Shown piece by piece: positions 25,224 to 32,775 of a DNA stretch of 64,000 nucleotides. The DNA lies in NCBI GenBank assembly GCA_029265125.1, contig JAJUJX010000007.1:1-64000 (forward strand), written 5' to 3'. The translations under genes were made by a program, and so were the position numbers. The DNA comes from Tolumonas sp008015085. Lineage in GTDB: Bacteria; Pseudomonadota; Gammaproteobacteria; Enterobacterales; Aeromonadaceae. Every line of letters begins with the position of its first letter. Positions within the stretch are counted from its first letter, which is position 1. Under the pieces are notes generated by a model. It searched no databases, was not told where the DNA came from, and worked only from the letters and a program-made list of their open reading frames with translations.

Positions 25224-25727
25224 ATGCATAAGGCTATATGTATTTTGATTTTTTGTTTTTTCTCAAGAATTTCTTTTTCAGAGGATATTGGATTCGAAAC
25301 TTATAAAGTTGATCAGGTTTTTTATGGGAAAAATCATGAATTGTGCGAAAAAGCGTATCTGAATATTGATTCTGACTTGCTTCAACTAAGAAAAAATTCT
25401 ATAGCAAAAACAATAAATTTTGCTGGACACTATATTGTTCTTATTCATAGCTGTGGTGGTGGTGCTGTTTGCGGTGAGATCTTAGATGTAGAAAATGGGT
25501 GTGTAGCGGCTGACTTTCCAGATCAATATATAATTGATGATCCTGAAAATGAAAATTATGTGTTTGATGTTAATTATCGTATTGATAGCAGGTTGTTGAT
25601 CATTTCAGGTAAGTCAGCCAATATACAAAAGAATCAGCAAGGGGAAATTGTTATGCCAAAATATAAGACAAGTTATTATAATTTTATAGACAATAAGTTT
25701 AATTTTATTAGTGAAGTGATTAATTAG
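25224..25727 (+). CDS. exported protein of the 'NFAGHY' type, unknown function
   Basis: From ATG 25224 (GGAGGG seven bases upstream decides this start over frames that open earlier) the product is 167 aa. It has a signal peptide (MHKAICILIFCFFSRISFS) and a domain with NFAGHYIVLIHSCGGGAVCGEILDVE-like sequence at about residues 68-93, including two closely spaced cysteines around a glycine run. I recall a broad family of small secreted bacterial proteins with a FAGHY...WGCGTxC core and no settled function; this is a variant with HSCGGGAVC. It is in the AT-rich block between two repeats and has no obvious partner effector. An immunity role is possible only by location. Confidence 0.7.
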   Translation: MHKAICILIFCFFSRISFSEDIGFETYKVDQVFYGKNHELCEKAYLNIDSDLLQLRKNSIAKTINFAGHYIVLIHSCGGGAVCGEILDVENGCVAADFPDQYIIDDPENENYVFDVNYRIDSRLLIISGKSANIQKNQQGEIVMPKYKTSYYNFIDNKFNFISEVIN

Positions 25728-26006
25728 TATTGGCTTTTATAAGTAATGACACTATTTGATGTTTATTGAATTAAATATTATAATTGATTCTGTGACGTTG
25801 GATAGGTCAGATATTTTCAATCTTCTTCAAAGTTTGCTTTTTTGTCAATATGCTTTCTTTTTGAAAGCAAAGAAAGAGCCAGGCCACATTGGTTCGGCTT
25901 TTTTGATAAGTCCGTGATGAAGTATGTATGGTCTAAAGAGGCAGATTTAATCCGTAATTATCCATTCTAATCAATGGGTGCCGTTAGTAAAGTGTGTTTA
26001 TTAATT
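25728..26006 (+). other. AT-rich intergenic stretch with terminator and a 17-codon fragment
   Basis: This 279-bp gap holds an intrinsic terminator (AGCC at 25877-25880 to GGCT at 25896-25899, with inner CC/GG pairs, then TTTTTT) that would end the transcript of the preceding gene. After it comes a 17-codon frame from ATG 25917 (MKYVWSKEADLIRNYPF, then TAA) without a ribosome binding site; it may be a scrap of a former gene. I see no other gene here. The longer frame from ATG 25974 joins the ankyrin-like gene, whose start I place at 26007. Confidence 0.6.
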
Positions 26007-26474
26007 ATGAATAAAATGCACAGATTATTATTGTTGTTTTTTTCTTTCTTTTCGGTGGTGGCTTATTCAGGAGTAGAATATTATCAGGAGGCTTTTCATG
26101 CGATAGAAAATGGCAAAACGGAAGATGCCATATTTTACATTGATAAGATTGAAAACAAAAACAAATCTTTTGATGAGAGAGCTGCACCAAAATTAATCAC
26201 AGAGGCCGCCAGGAAAAATAATTTTAGAATAGTAAAGCTTTTGCTTGATGCGGGAGTCGATATCGATTCTACGAATGGAGACGCATATACAGCATTGCTG
26301 TATTCAGTTAAGAATGGCAATTCTGAAATGTTTGAATATCTGATTAAACATAATGCGGATTTATGTGCAGTCACAAAATGGGGTGATTCGATCGTTGATT
26401 TGGCTAAAGAAAAAGATACTAAATTTTATAATGGAGTGAAACAGGTCTACGATGATGAAAAATGCAGCGATTAA
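26007..26474 (+). CDS. exported ankyrin-repeat protein, possible immunity protein
   Basis: The 155-aa product has a signal peptide (MNKMHRLLLLFFSFFSVVAYS) and then ankyrin repeats: NNFRIVKLLLDAGVDIDSTNGD (about 70-92) and YTALLYSVKNGNSEMFEYLIKHNADL (about 93-118), with a partial repeat before and after. Ankyrin repeats bind proteins, and exported ankyrin proteins are known as immunity partners in several toxin systems. It overlaps the next gene by 23 bases, so the two are probably translated together. The ribosome binding site is weak; starts at 25974 and 26016 are also possible. Located in the AT-rich island behind vgrG, which is the reason to suspect an immunity role. Confidence 0.7.
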   Translation: MNKMHRLLLLFFSFFSVVAYSGVEYYQEAFHAIENGKTEDAIFYIDKIENKNKSFDERAAPKLITEAARKNNFRIVKLLLDAGVDIDSTNGDAYTALLYSVKNGNSEMFEYLIKHNADLCAVTKWGDSIVDLAKEKDTKFYNGVKQVYDDEKCSD

Positions 26475-26832
26475 CTTGATGAAATTGGGGACTGTTTCTC
26501 TCTGTTTTTCTCTTAATGCTACAGCCGGAGAACCCGATGCATCAAAGTGTTATTCATATCTGACAGAGCTTGTCCGAAGTAGCAACTTTCCATTCAAATA
26601 TGTCAAAAAAGACAAAGTGAATCTGATTATTGATGATGATTCGGGTGATGTTGTTAATGGTCAATTGGTTTTTGATACGGATGGCTCAGGAGAGATTGGC
26701 TGGGTTGAGTACCATGTAAAGGAACAAAAATTAATAAATACATCTGTCGAGTTGGAACAACCGGAAGAGTTAATTTTTAATAAAAAATATGCAGAAAAAT
26801 ATGAGGCATGTTTGTCGGGATCTCAGGAATAG
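26452..26832 (+). CDS. small exported protein, unknown, coupled to the ankyrin gene
   Basis: A 126-aa protein with a signal-like N-terminus (MMKNAAINLMKLGTVSLCFSLNATAGEP, cleavage likely after TAG/ATA near residue 25) and an acidic mature domain containing KVNLIIDDDSGDVVNGQLVFDTDGSGEIGWVEYHV; two cysteines (SKCYSY, EACLSG) could pair. The DxDGSGxI stretch superficially resembles an EF-hand loop, but it is embedded in predicted strands and I do not claim calcium binding. ATG 26452 sits inside the ankyrin gene with AGG upstream; ATG 26479, just after the ankyrin stop, is an alternative. I do not recognise the family. Paired location argues for a shared role with the ankyrin protein. Confidence 0.65.
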   Translation: MMKNAAINLMKLGTVSLCFSLNATAGEPDASKCYSYLTELVRSSNFPFKYVKKDKVNLIIDDDSGDVVNGQLVFDTDGSGEIGWVEYHVKEQKLINTSVELEQPEELIFNKKYAEKYEACLSGSQE

Positions 26833-27016
26833 GGAATGTATTGCGGAATCCTCCTTTCCTGACGAATGGCTTGTATTCAAAAGGCACAACATATGCTTTT
26901 CAGATCAACGTGACGAATTCCTCTCAGCGCGCTATGCTCAGCAGACATTTCATGTATCTCTATGACATGATTATGGATTTATGCCTTAGTGTCATTGCCT
27001 GCTTGAGAGGTTTTCT
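26833..27016 (+). other. gshA upstream region with a frame remnant
   Basis: The 184 bp before gshA contain repeat copy B and must also contain the gshA promoter, which I cannot pinpoint. One frame stays open from inside the preceding gene to the TGA at about 26961 and reads protein-like (ESSFPDEWLVFKR ... QRDEFLSARYAQQTF), but has no start. Copy A shows a shortened version of the same reading (FPNQRDEFLLAHYV then stop). This hints that the repeat was once coding, for instance the tail of a lost effector. Confidence 0.4.
26904..26980. repeat. island repeat copy B
   Basis: Second copy of the repeat at 25101-25162, with about 14-15 additional bases in the middle. It marks the right edge of the AT-rich island, 36 bp before gshA. 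Copies in direct orientation on either side of exported-protein genes could be substrates or scars of recombination that shuffle such cassettes. Confidence 0.8.
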
Positions 27017-28621
27017 ATGTCGTTGCCGTCTTCTTTGCCTGAAATTATCGAACAGTTAAGTGCGCCGGAAAGGGTATTTGCTGTACGGGGGATCAGGCGG
27101 GGTATTGAGCGCGAATCGTTGCGCATTACACCGGAAGGACGTTTATCTCCTCTCGATCATCCTCATCAGCTGGGTTCGGCCCTGACGCATTCCAATATCA
27201 CGACAGATTATTCTGAGAGTCTGATGGAGTTTATTACCCCGGTGTCAGACTCGCTGGATGTGCTGATGGCGCAGCTGGGTGATATTCATCGCTTTACCAT
27301 GCAGCATATTGGTGAGGAGCGTTTATGGCCGCTGTCGATGCCTTGTGTTATTGGTAATGAAGAAACTATCCGGCTGGCACAATATGGCCATTCCAATCTG
27401 GGGCGGATGAAAACCCTGTACCGACAAGGGCTGCATCATCGTTATGGCAGTACGATGCAGGTAATTGCGGGCGTTCATTTTAATTTTTCAATGCCGGACA
27501 GTTTCTGGAGCGAATGGCAGCAATTGCAGAGCCCGGAATGTTGCCAGTGCAAACTGATTTCCGACAGCTACATGGGACTGATCCGCAACGTTTATCGGTT
27601 TGGCTGGTTGATCCCTTATCTGTTTGGTGCCTCACCAGCGTTATGCAGTTCTTTTCTGCAGGGTAAAGAGAGCAAACTACCGTTTGAAAAACTGGGTAAT
27701 GGCTCGTTGTATTTACCATACGCGACATCTCTGCGGCTGTCCGATCTGGGGTATACCAATAAATCTCAGGCCAGCCTGAATATATCGCATCATAGCCTGC
27801 ATGATTATCTGGCGTCAGTGCGCCGGGCACTGGATACCCGCGATGACAGTTTTGCTGCGCTCGGCGTGAAGTTGGGCAATGACTACCGCCAGCTGAATGA
27901 TCGGGTCTTGCAGCTGGAAAATGAACTGTATGCGCCGATCCGCCCGAAACGCACACCCCGCACAGGTGAGCGTGCGCTGGTAGCGCTGGAGCGCCGCGGC
28001 ATTGATTACATTGAGCTGCGGACGCTGGATATCAACCCGTTCACACCATTCGGTGTTGAAATGCAGCAACTGCGTTTTCTGGATCTGTTTTTGGTCTGGT
28101 GTTTATTGCGGCCATCGCCGGTATTGGATGCCTCTGAGATTGATCGTAACCGACATAACATCAGTGCAGTTGCACTGGAAGGGCGGCGTCCAGGTTTACA
28201 CTTGCAGACAGATACTGGTGAATTGCCATTAGATGTATGGGGAGAGCAGTTAATGGACGAAATGTCACAGGTCGCTCAACTGCTTGACCGGGCTTACGGA
28301 CGGGTTCACTACCAGCTGGCGTTACAGGCGCAGCGGGAAAAATTGCGGGATCCTGATAAGACGTTATCGGCGCAGTTATTATCGCATCTGTTACCGAGAA
28401 ATCTCGATTGCAATGAGTTCGGTCGTCAGCAGGCTGAGTTGTTCCATCAGCAATTGATGAATGCCCCGCTGCAATACTGGGAAGCGAATTATTTCGTGGA
28501 TGAAGCGCAGGCCTCTTTGCAAAAACAGACTGAGCTGGAAGCCAACGATCATTTGTCATTTGATGAGTTTCTGCAGCAGTATCTTTATTTACCAAGAGCC
28601 GGATATGCTCCTTGTGTATGA
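27017..28621 (+). CDS. gshA: glutamate-cysteine ligase GshA
   Basis: First enzyme of glutathione synthesis, joining glutamate and cysteine with ATP. The 534-aa product follows the proteobacterial GshA family throughout: GIRRGIERESLRITPEG at about 25-40, LGSALTHSNITTDYSESLMEFITPV, ERLWPLSMPC, LAQYGHSNLGRMKTLYRQGL and VIAGVHFNFSMP. E. coli GshA has 518 residues, so length is normal. The start ATG 27017 has GAGAGG about seven bases upstream. It is the first ordinary chromosomal gene after the accessory island, which ends 36 bp before it. YfcG, a glutathione-using enzyme, is encoded nearby at 30.4 kb, but the two are separate transcripts. Confidence 0.96.
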   Translation: MSLPSSLPEIIEQLSAPERVFAVRGIRRGIERESLRITPEGRLSPLDHPHQLGSALTHSNITTDYSESLMEFITPVSDSLDVLMAQLGDIHRFTMQHIGEERLWPLSMPCVIGNEETIRLAQYGHSNLGRMKTLYRQGLHHRYGSTMQVIAGVHFNFSMPDSFWSEWQQLQSPECCQCKLISDSYMGLIRNVYRFGWLIPYLFGASPALCSSFLQGKESKLPFEKLGNGSLYLPYATSLRLSDLGYTNKSQASLNISHHSLHDYLASVRRALDTRDDSFAALGVKLGNDYRQLNDRVLQLENELYAPIRPKRTPRTGERALVALERRGIDYIELRTLDINPFTPFGVEMQQLRFLDLFLVWCLLRPSPVLDASEIDRNRHNISAVALEGRRPGLHLQTDTGELPLDVWGEQLMDEMSQVAQLLDRAYGRVHYQLALQAQREKLRDPDKTLSAQLLSHLLPRNLDCNEFGRQQAELFHQQLMNAPLQYWEANYFVDEAQASLQKQTELEANDHLSFDEFLQQYLYLPRAGYAPCV

Positions 28622-28688
28622 ACGGAAAAGTTCTCATAAAGGCGAAATTCTGATTATGCTTTTAGAGTCGTTATCACTACCCGGATAA

Positions 28689-30323
28689 ATGCACATGAAA
28701 TGGAAGCCCAGGCTGCAACGGCTTATATCTCCATTTATCTCAGCAACGCTGGTGCTGCTTCTGTTGCTGTGTTTTGCATATCCGGCGATGTTGATGGAGG
28801 CGAAAGAGCAGCGGCAAAACGATATCCGGTTGCAGGTTGATCAGATTGCCCGCTCTTTTGAGCAATCGGTGCTGAATATCGTGACGGCATTGATAGAAAT
28901 GGAATCATTACCGCGGGATTGCTCGCCTTACGTGCAGCGTAAATTCTACTTTTATCACGCCGGGTTATCACAGGTCAGTGAATTCTCACTGTTTTCTCCT
29001 TCTGGCGAGCTGATTTGTTCCAGCTGGCAAACAGCAGTTGTGCCAACAGAAGAGATCAGATGGAATTCCGGTGAGTCTAAAATTCATATCCGCACTTCTG
29101 CGATGGATAGCCTGCAAAATCAGGTGGGGATATATATTGCTCGCCGGGCGAAAGATGGCTACGAGAATGCGGCCTTTCTGCCAATGGTTTCTCTGCGTGA
29201 TGCCATACTCAGTTTAATCGATGATTACCAGTTTCTGGGATTGGTGGATGCCAAAACTGGTGTACCGGTTGTATTGAAAGGAAAGTATTCGCTACCACTG
29301 AATCTTGATCGTCCATTGTTCCCTATGGCTCAGGTAAAAATGCTGGAAGGGCGGGGAGATAATCTGCATAAACAGTTCTGGTATGCAAAACCTCTGCGAT
29401 CTTTGCCACAGTTGGTGCTGATGATTAGCGTTGATTCTGATCAGCTGTATCACGGAATTTATATGCCCGGCTGGCAGTGGTGGCTGCTGTTGCTGATTTT
29501 GCAGGCGTTACTGACACTGTTATTTGTGTTTCTGAAATTACGGGCTTCAGATCCTAAACGGCAATTGGTGATGGCCATGAACCAAAAACAGTTCTTTAAT
29601 GTTTATCAGCCAATAGTCGATGCTCGTAATGGCTCGTTGTCTGGGGTTGAAGTGTTGCTGCGCTGGCAGCATCCGGTCGCTGGTTTAATTAATCCGGCAG
29701 AGTTTATTCCCATGGCGGAAAGTACAGGGGTAATTGTGCCGCTCACCATCCAGCAACTGGCGAATGTGGAAAGAGAGATGGCGCCGTTGCTGCGTCTTTA
29801 TCCGAAATTACATATTTCGCTTAATATTGGAGCTCAGCATCTGAGCTCTGCGACGTTTATTACTCAGTTGCTGGCATACAAGGCTGCGCTGCCAGGATTG
29901 AATGTCGAGATCACGGAGTCGGAGATCATGGCTCATGAAGATCCGGTTCTGCTGACTACGCTGCATAAGCTGCGTCAGCAGCAGTTCTCTATTGCGATTG
30001 ATGACTTCGGTACGGGGTATTCCAGTCTCGGATATCTGCAATCGCTGCCAGTATCGTTACTGAAAATTGATCGTTCATTTGTGGCAACTATAGGTACTAG
30101 TGCTGTGAATGCACCGGTGCTTGAAGCCATTATTCTGCTGTCACAGAATCTGGATATTGAAATGATTGCCGAAGGGGTCGAGACGCCGGAACAGGCAGAA
30201 TGGCTGGTGCGGCATGGAGTCTGGCGACATCAGGGCTGGCTGTATGCCAGGGCTGAGCGTATCGATGCTTTGCTTCGAATGCACTGGCCGGTTGTTACCT
30301 CTGCCAAGCTCACTGAGATCTAG
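28689..30323 (+). CDS. membrane CSS-motif/EAL cyclic-di-GMP phosphodiesterase
   Basis: The 544-aa protein has a transmembrane segment near residues 16-36, a periplasmic domain of about 200 residues with the CSS motif (ICSSW near residue 114, plus a second cysteine in RDCSPYV), a second membrane segment around 258-280 and a cytoplasmic EAL domain. In known CSS-EAL proteins the two cysteines form a DsbA/DsbB-dependent disulfide that holds the enzyme inactive. EAL signature residues are present: EVL at 321-323 in place of EAL, the NIG, EITESE, DDFGTGYSSLGYL, KIDRSF and EGVET blocks. It should cleave c-di-GMP. It lies 67 bp after gshA. A 10-codon frame (MLLESLSLPG) ends right at its start, possibly coupling translation. 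Confidence 0.9.
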   Translation: MHMKWKPRLQRLISPFISATLVLLLLLCFAYPAMLMEAKEQRQNDIRLQVDQIARSFEQSVLNIVTALIEMESLPRDCSPYVQRKFYFYHAGLSQVSEFSLFSPSGELICSSWQTAVVPTEEIRWNSGESKIHIRTSAMDSLQNQVGIYIARRAKDGYENAAFLPMVSLRDAILSLIDDYQFLGLVDAKTGVPVVLKGKYSLPLNLDRPLFPMAQVKMLEGRGDNLHKQFWYAKPLRSLPQLVLMISVDSDQLYHGIYMPGWQWWLLLLILQALLTLLFVFLKLRASDPKRQLVMAMNQKQFFNVYQPIVDARNGSLSGVEVLLRWQHPVAGLINPAEFIPMAESTGVIVPLTIQQLANVEREMAPLLRLYPKLHISLNIGAQHLSSATFITQLLAYKAALPGLNVEITESEIMAHEDPVLLTTLHKLRQQQFSIAIDDFGTGYSSLGYLQSLPVSLLKIDRSFVATIGTSAVNAPVLEAIILLSQNLDIEMIAEGVETPEQAEWLVRHGVWRHQGWLYARAERIDALLRMHWPVVTSAKLTEI

Positions 30324-30359
30324 AGATAAAACCAGCCATTGGTTTAGGTCAGTCTGTGT

Positions 30360-31040
30360 TTATCCTATTTTTTGCTGCTGGGTGATCAACTCCTGCAGTT
30401 GTGTCTCTGTTAGGCAGGTTTCCCAGTCAAAATCGGTGTATTTATGCATACCTCGCTGGACATCATCGCGCAAAGCCATGGTTTGCAGATAACGGACAAT
30501 GTGCGGAAACTGATGGATATCTTGCTTCTGATGTTCATACAGAATGATCCACGGATAAATTGCCATATCCGCAATACTATATTCATCTCCGGCAATATAG
30601 TTTTTACCTGCCAGCTGCTTATTCAGTACCCCATATAAACGGGCTGTCTCCTCGGTATAACGTTTAATACCATAAGGGACTATTTCCGGTGCGTAATGAT
30701 TGAAATGGTGATTTTGTCCCGCCATCGGGCCAAGTCCGCCGATTTGCCAGTGCAGCCATTGCAATACAACATAACGCTCCGGACCGGCCGCAGGCAGGAA
30801 TTGCCCGTGCTTTTCTGCCAGATAGGTCAAAATGGCGCCGGATTCGAAAATTTCAACGCCGGTTTCATGATCGATCAAGGCTGGAATCCGGTTATTCGGG
30901 GAGATAGCCAGAAAGCTGGGCAGAAATTGATCCCCTTTGCGGATATTAATCGGAATGACCTGATAAGGCACATTCAGTGCTTCCAGCATCAGGGTAATCT
31001 TTTTGCCGTTCGGGGTAGGTGCATAGAACAATGTGTACAT
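30360..31040 (-). CDS. yfcG: GSH-dependent disulfide-bond oxidoreductase, YfcG-like GST
   Basis: A 226-aa Nu-class glutathione transferase. The start YTLFYAPTPNGKKITLMLEAL, the ISPNNRIPALIDHETG loop, FESGAILTYLAEKHG, and especially WQIGGLGPMAGQNHHFNHYAPE agree closely with E. coli YfcG, which reduces disulfides with glutathione. I start at ATG 31040 because AAGAGG lies 5-6 bases upstream of it, rather than the frame's earlier ATG at 31061. The gene is convergent with the EAL gene (36 bp between the stops). Regulatory sequences are not obvious. YghU is the other close family; the length (YghU is about 290 aa) favours YfcG. Confidence 0.88.
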   Translation of the reverse strand: MYTLFYAPTPNGKKITLMLEALNVPYQVIPINIRKGDQFLPSFLAISPNNRIPALIDHETGVEIFESGAILTYLAEKHGQFLPAAGPERYVVLQWLHWQIGGLGPMAGQNHHFNHYAPEIVPYGIKRYTEETARLYGVLNKQLAGKNYIAGDEYSIADMAIYPWIILYEHQKQDIHQFPHIVRYLQTMALRDDVQRGMHKYTDFDWETCLTETQLQELITQQQKIG

Positions 31041-31375
31041 ACTGTCCTCTTGCTGAGTCACTAATGAGAGTGAATTACTTCACTTTAGCGTTATTACGCC
31101 GGATCGTAAACCTTCATGATAAAACGGAGAGACATTTGAGGGTTGCCACAATGTCAGCAAATAAAAGCAGAAAATCGTTATCCCGGTCACAGACAAGCGC
31201 CATTAATTCACTGCGAAAAATACTTTTATCACAACAAATTAAATATTGTCTGCTTACTTTAATTTCATAATCAGCACATTAATTTCGTTAAATATTAACT
31301 GGTGAAAAACCTTATTAGTCTTGTTGCTACAAAAGAAAAAATAAATTGCAACCACACTGCTAAGGAGCAACTAAG
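31041..31375. promoter_or_regulatory. divergent control region before the transporter/malic enzyme module
   Basis: This 335-bp region between yfcG and the transporter has no convincing gene. It becomes AT-rich from about 31195. It holds TTAAATATT-type elements, including the dyad GTTAA-ATA-TTAAC at 31287-31299 and AAATTAAATATTG at about 31238-31250; CitB/DcuR regulators are known to bind AT-rich sites of this general sort, so these are candidate sites for the response regulator encoded at 35939. A strong Shine-Dalgarno AAGGAG (31361-31366) precedes the transporter ATG. Confidence 0.45.
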
Positions 31376-32713
31376 ATGAGCGAAATGACACCGTCATCTG
31401 CAATTGAGAATACTGGGCAAATAAAAGAACCTGGTTTATTCGCTAAATTAATGGATATTAAAGTCGGGGTAATTGCGTTACCGGTCTATCTGGTTTTATC
31501 TTTGATTGTTTTAATGGCGGCCAAAACCGGAAATCTGCCAAATGATTTGATTGGTGGGTTTGCGGTAGTGATGGTTCTGGGCCTGATTTTAAGTGAATTG
31601 GGTATGAAGCTGCCGCTACTGAAGAATATCGGTGGTCCGGCGATCCTGGCACTGATGGTGCCTTCTTTCCTGGTGTACTGGCAGGTATTGCCGACAGGCG
31701 TACTTGATTCCGTTACCACGCTGATGAAGAAAGCGAATTTCCTCTATCTGTACATCTCCATTCTGGTGTGCGGCAGCATGCTGGGCATGCATCGTCAGAC
31801 TCTGATTAATGGTTTGGCCCGTATCTTCATTCCGATGATAGTCGGTACAGCAGTAGCTATTGCGACCGGTCTGTTGGTCGGCGTTGCGCTCGGTTACAGT
31901 GTACACCACACCATTTTCTACATCATTGTACCGATCATCTGTGGTGGTGTTGGCGAAGGCATTCTGCCGTTGTCGATTGCTTACTCCGGTATTCTGGGTA
32001 ATGAAGCCGGCACTTATGTCGCACAGATGATCCCGGCGGCGGTGATTGGCAACATCGTGGCGATCATTGCTGCTGGCGTACTGAAGCGTATTGCGGATCG
32101 TAAACCAGAATACAACGGTGACGGCGTACTGGTGAAAAGCAGTGAAAATCTGGCCAACATGCCTTCTGCTGCCGATAAACCAATCGACTTCTCCATCATG
32201 GGTGCAGGTCTGCTGATGGCGTGCTCTTTCTTCATTGTCGGTACGGTGCTGGCACATTTCATCGGCATCCCAGGCCCTATCGTGATGATCCTCGCGGCTG
32301 CGACGGCGAAGTCACTGAAAATCATTCCTGAGCGTTTAGAAACCGGGGCATTCCAGCTGTATAAGTTCATCGCCGGCAACCTGACCTGGCCGCTGATGGT
32401 AGGTCTGGGCATGCTGTATGTTCCGTTGAAGGACGTTGCCGCAATTATTTCTCTGCCTTACGTACTGACTTGTGTGGCGATTGTGATTTCCATGATTATC
32501 TCCGGCTTCTATATCGGCATGAAGATCAATATGTACCCGGTTGAAGCGGCGATTGTGACTGGTTGCCGTGGTGGTCTGGGTGGTACTGGTGATGTGGCTA
32601 TCCTTTCTGCGGCAAACCGCATGTCTTTGATGCCTTTTGCTCAGATTTCAACCCGTATCGGCGGGGCAGCGACAGTCATTGCAGCAACTATTCTGCTGCA
32701 GATGTGGCACTGA
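31376..32713 (+). CDS. 2-hydroxycarboxylate:cation symporter (CitS/MaeN family)
   Basis: A 445-aa membrane protein of the 2HCT family, which takes up citrate or malate with Na+ or H+. About eleven hydrophobic segments can be seen. The two family reentrant-loop motifs are present: GGVGEG at about 189-194 and GGLGGTGD at about 399-406. The neighbour is a malic enzyme, so malate is the more likely substrate and MaeN or MaeP the closest namesakes; citrate (CitS) cannot be excluded, but no citrate lyase genes are in the window. Start ATG 31376 has AAGGAG eight bases ahead. The malic enzyme starts 62 bp downstream, so the two are surely co-transcribed. Confidence 0.92.
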   Translation: MSEMTPSSAIENTGQIKEPGLFAKLMDIKVGVIALPVYLVLSLIVLMAAKTGNLPNDLIGGFAVVMVLGLILSELGMKLPLLKNIGGPAILALMVPSFLVYWQVLPTGVLDSVTTLMKKANFLYLYISILVCGSMLGMHRQTLINGLARIFIPMIVGTAVAIATGLLVGVALGYSVHHTIFYIIVPIICGGVGEGILPLSIAYSGILGNEAGTYVAQMIPAAVIGNIVAIIAAGVLKRIADRKPEYNGDGVLVKSSENLANMPSAADKPIDFSIMGAGLLMACSFFIVGTVLAHFIGIPGPIVMILAAATAKSLKIIPERLETGAFQLYKFIAGNLTWPLMVGLGMLYVPLKDVAAIISLPYVLTCVAIVISMIISGFYIGMKINMYPVEAAIVTGCRGGLGGTGDVAILSAANRMSLMPFAQISTRIGGAATVIAATILLQMWH

Positions 32714-32775
32714 GATCCGATGAATTAATCGTACTCTTCCAAACTGAATATCTGAAAAGATTGAGAGTAAATAAT

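Noticed and set aside
26630..26700. EF-hand-like calcium loop in the 126-aa exported protein
   Set aside because: DxDGSGxI resembles an EF loop, but the flanking sequence looks like beta strands and the second helix is not convincing.
26808..27059. Plus-strand frame of 83 codons across the gshA start
   Set aside because: It overlaps the end of the preceding gene and the beginning of gshA, and its protein-like parts come from the repeat; no ribosome binding site.
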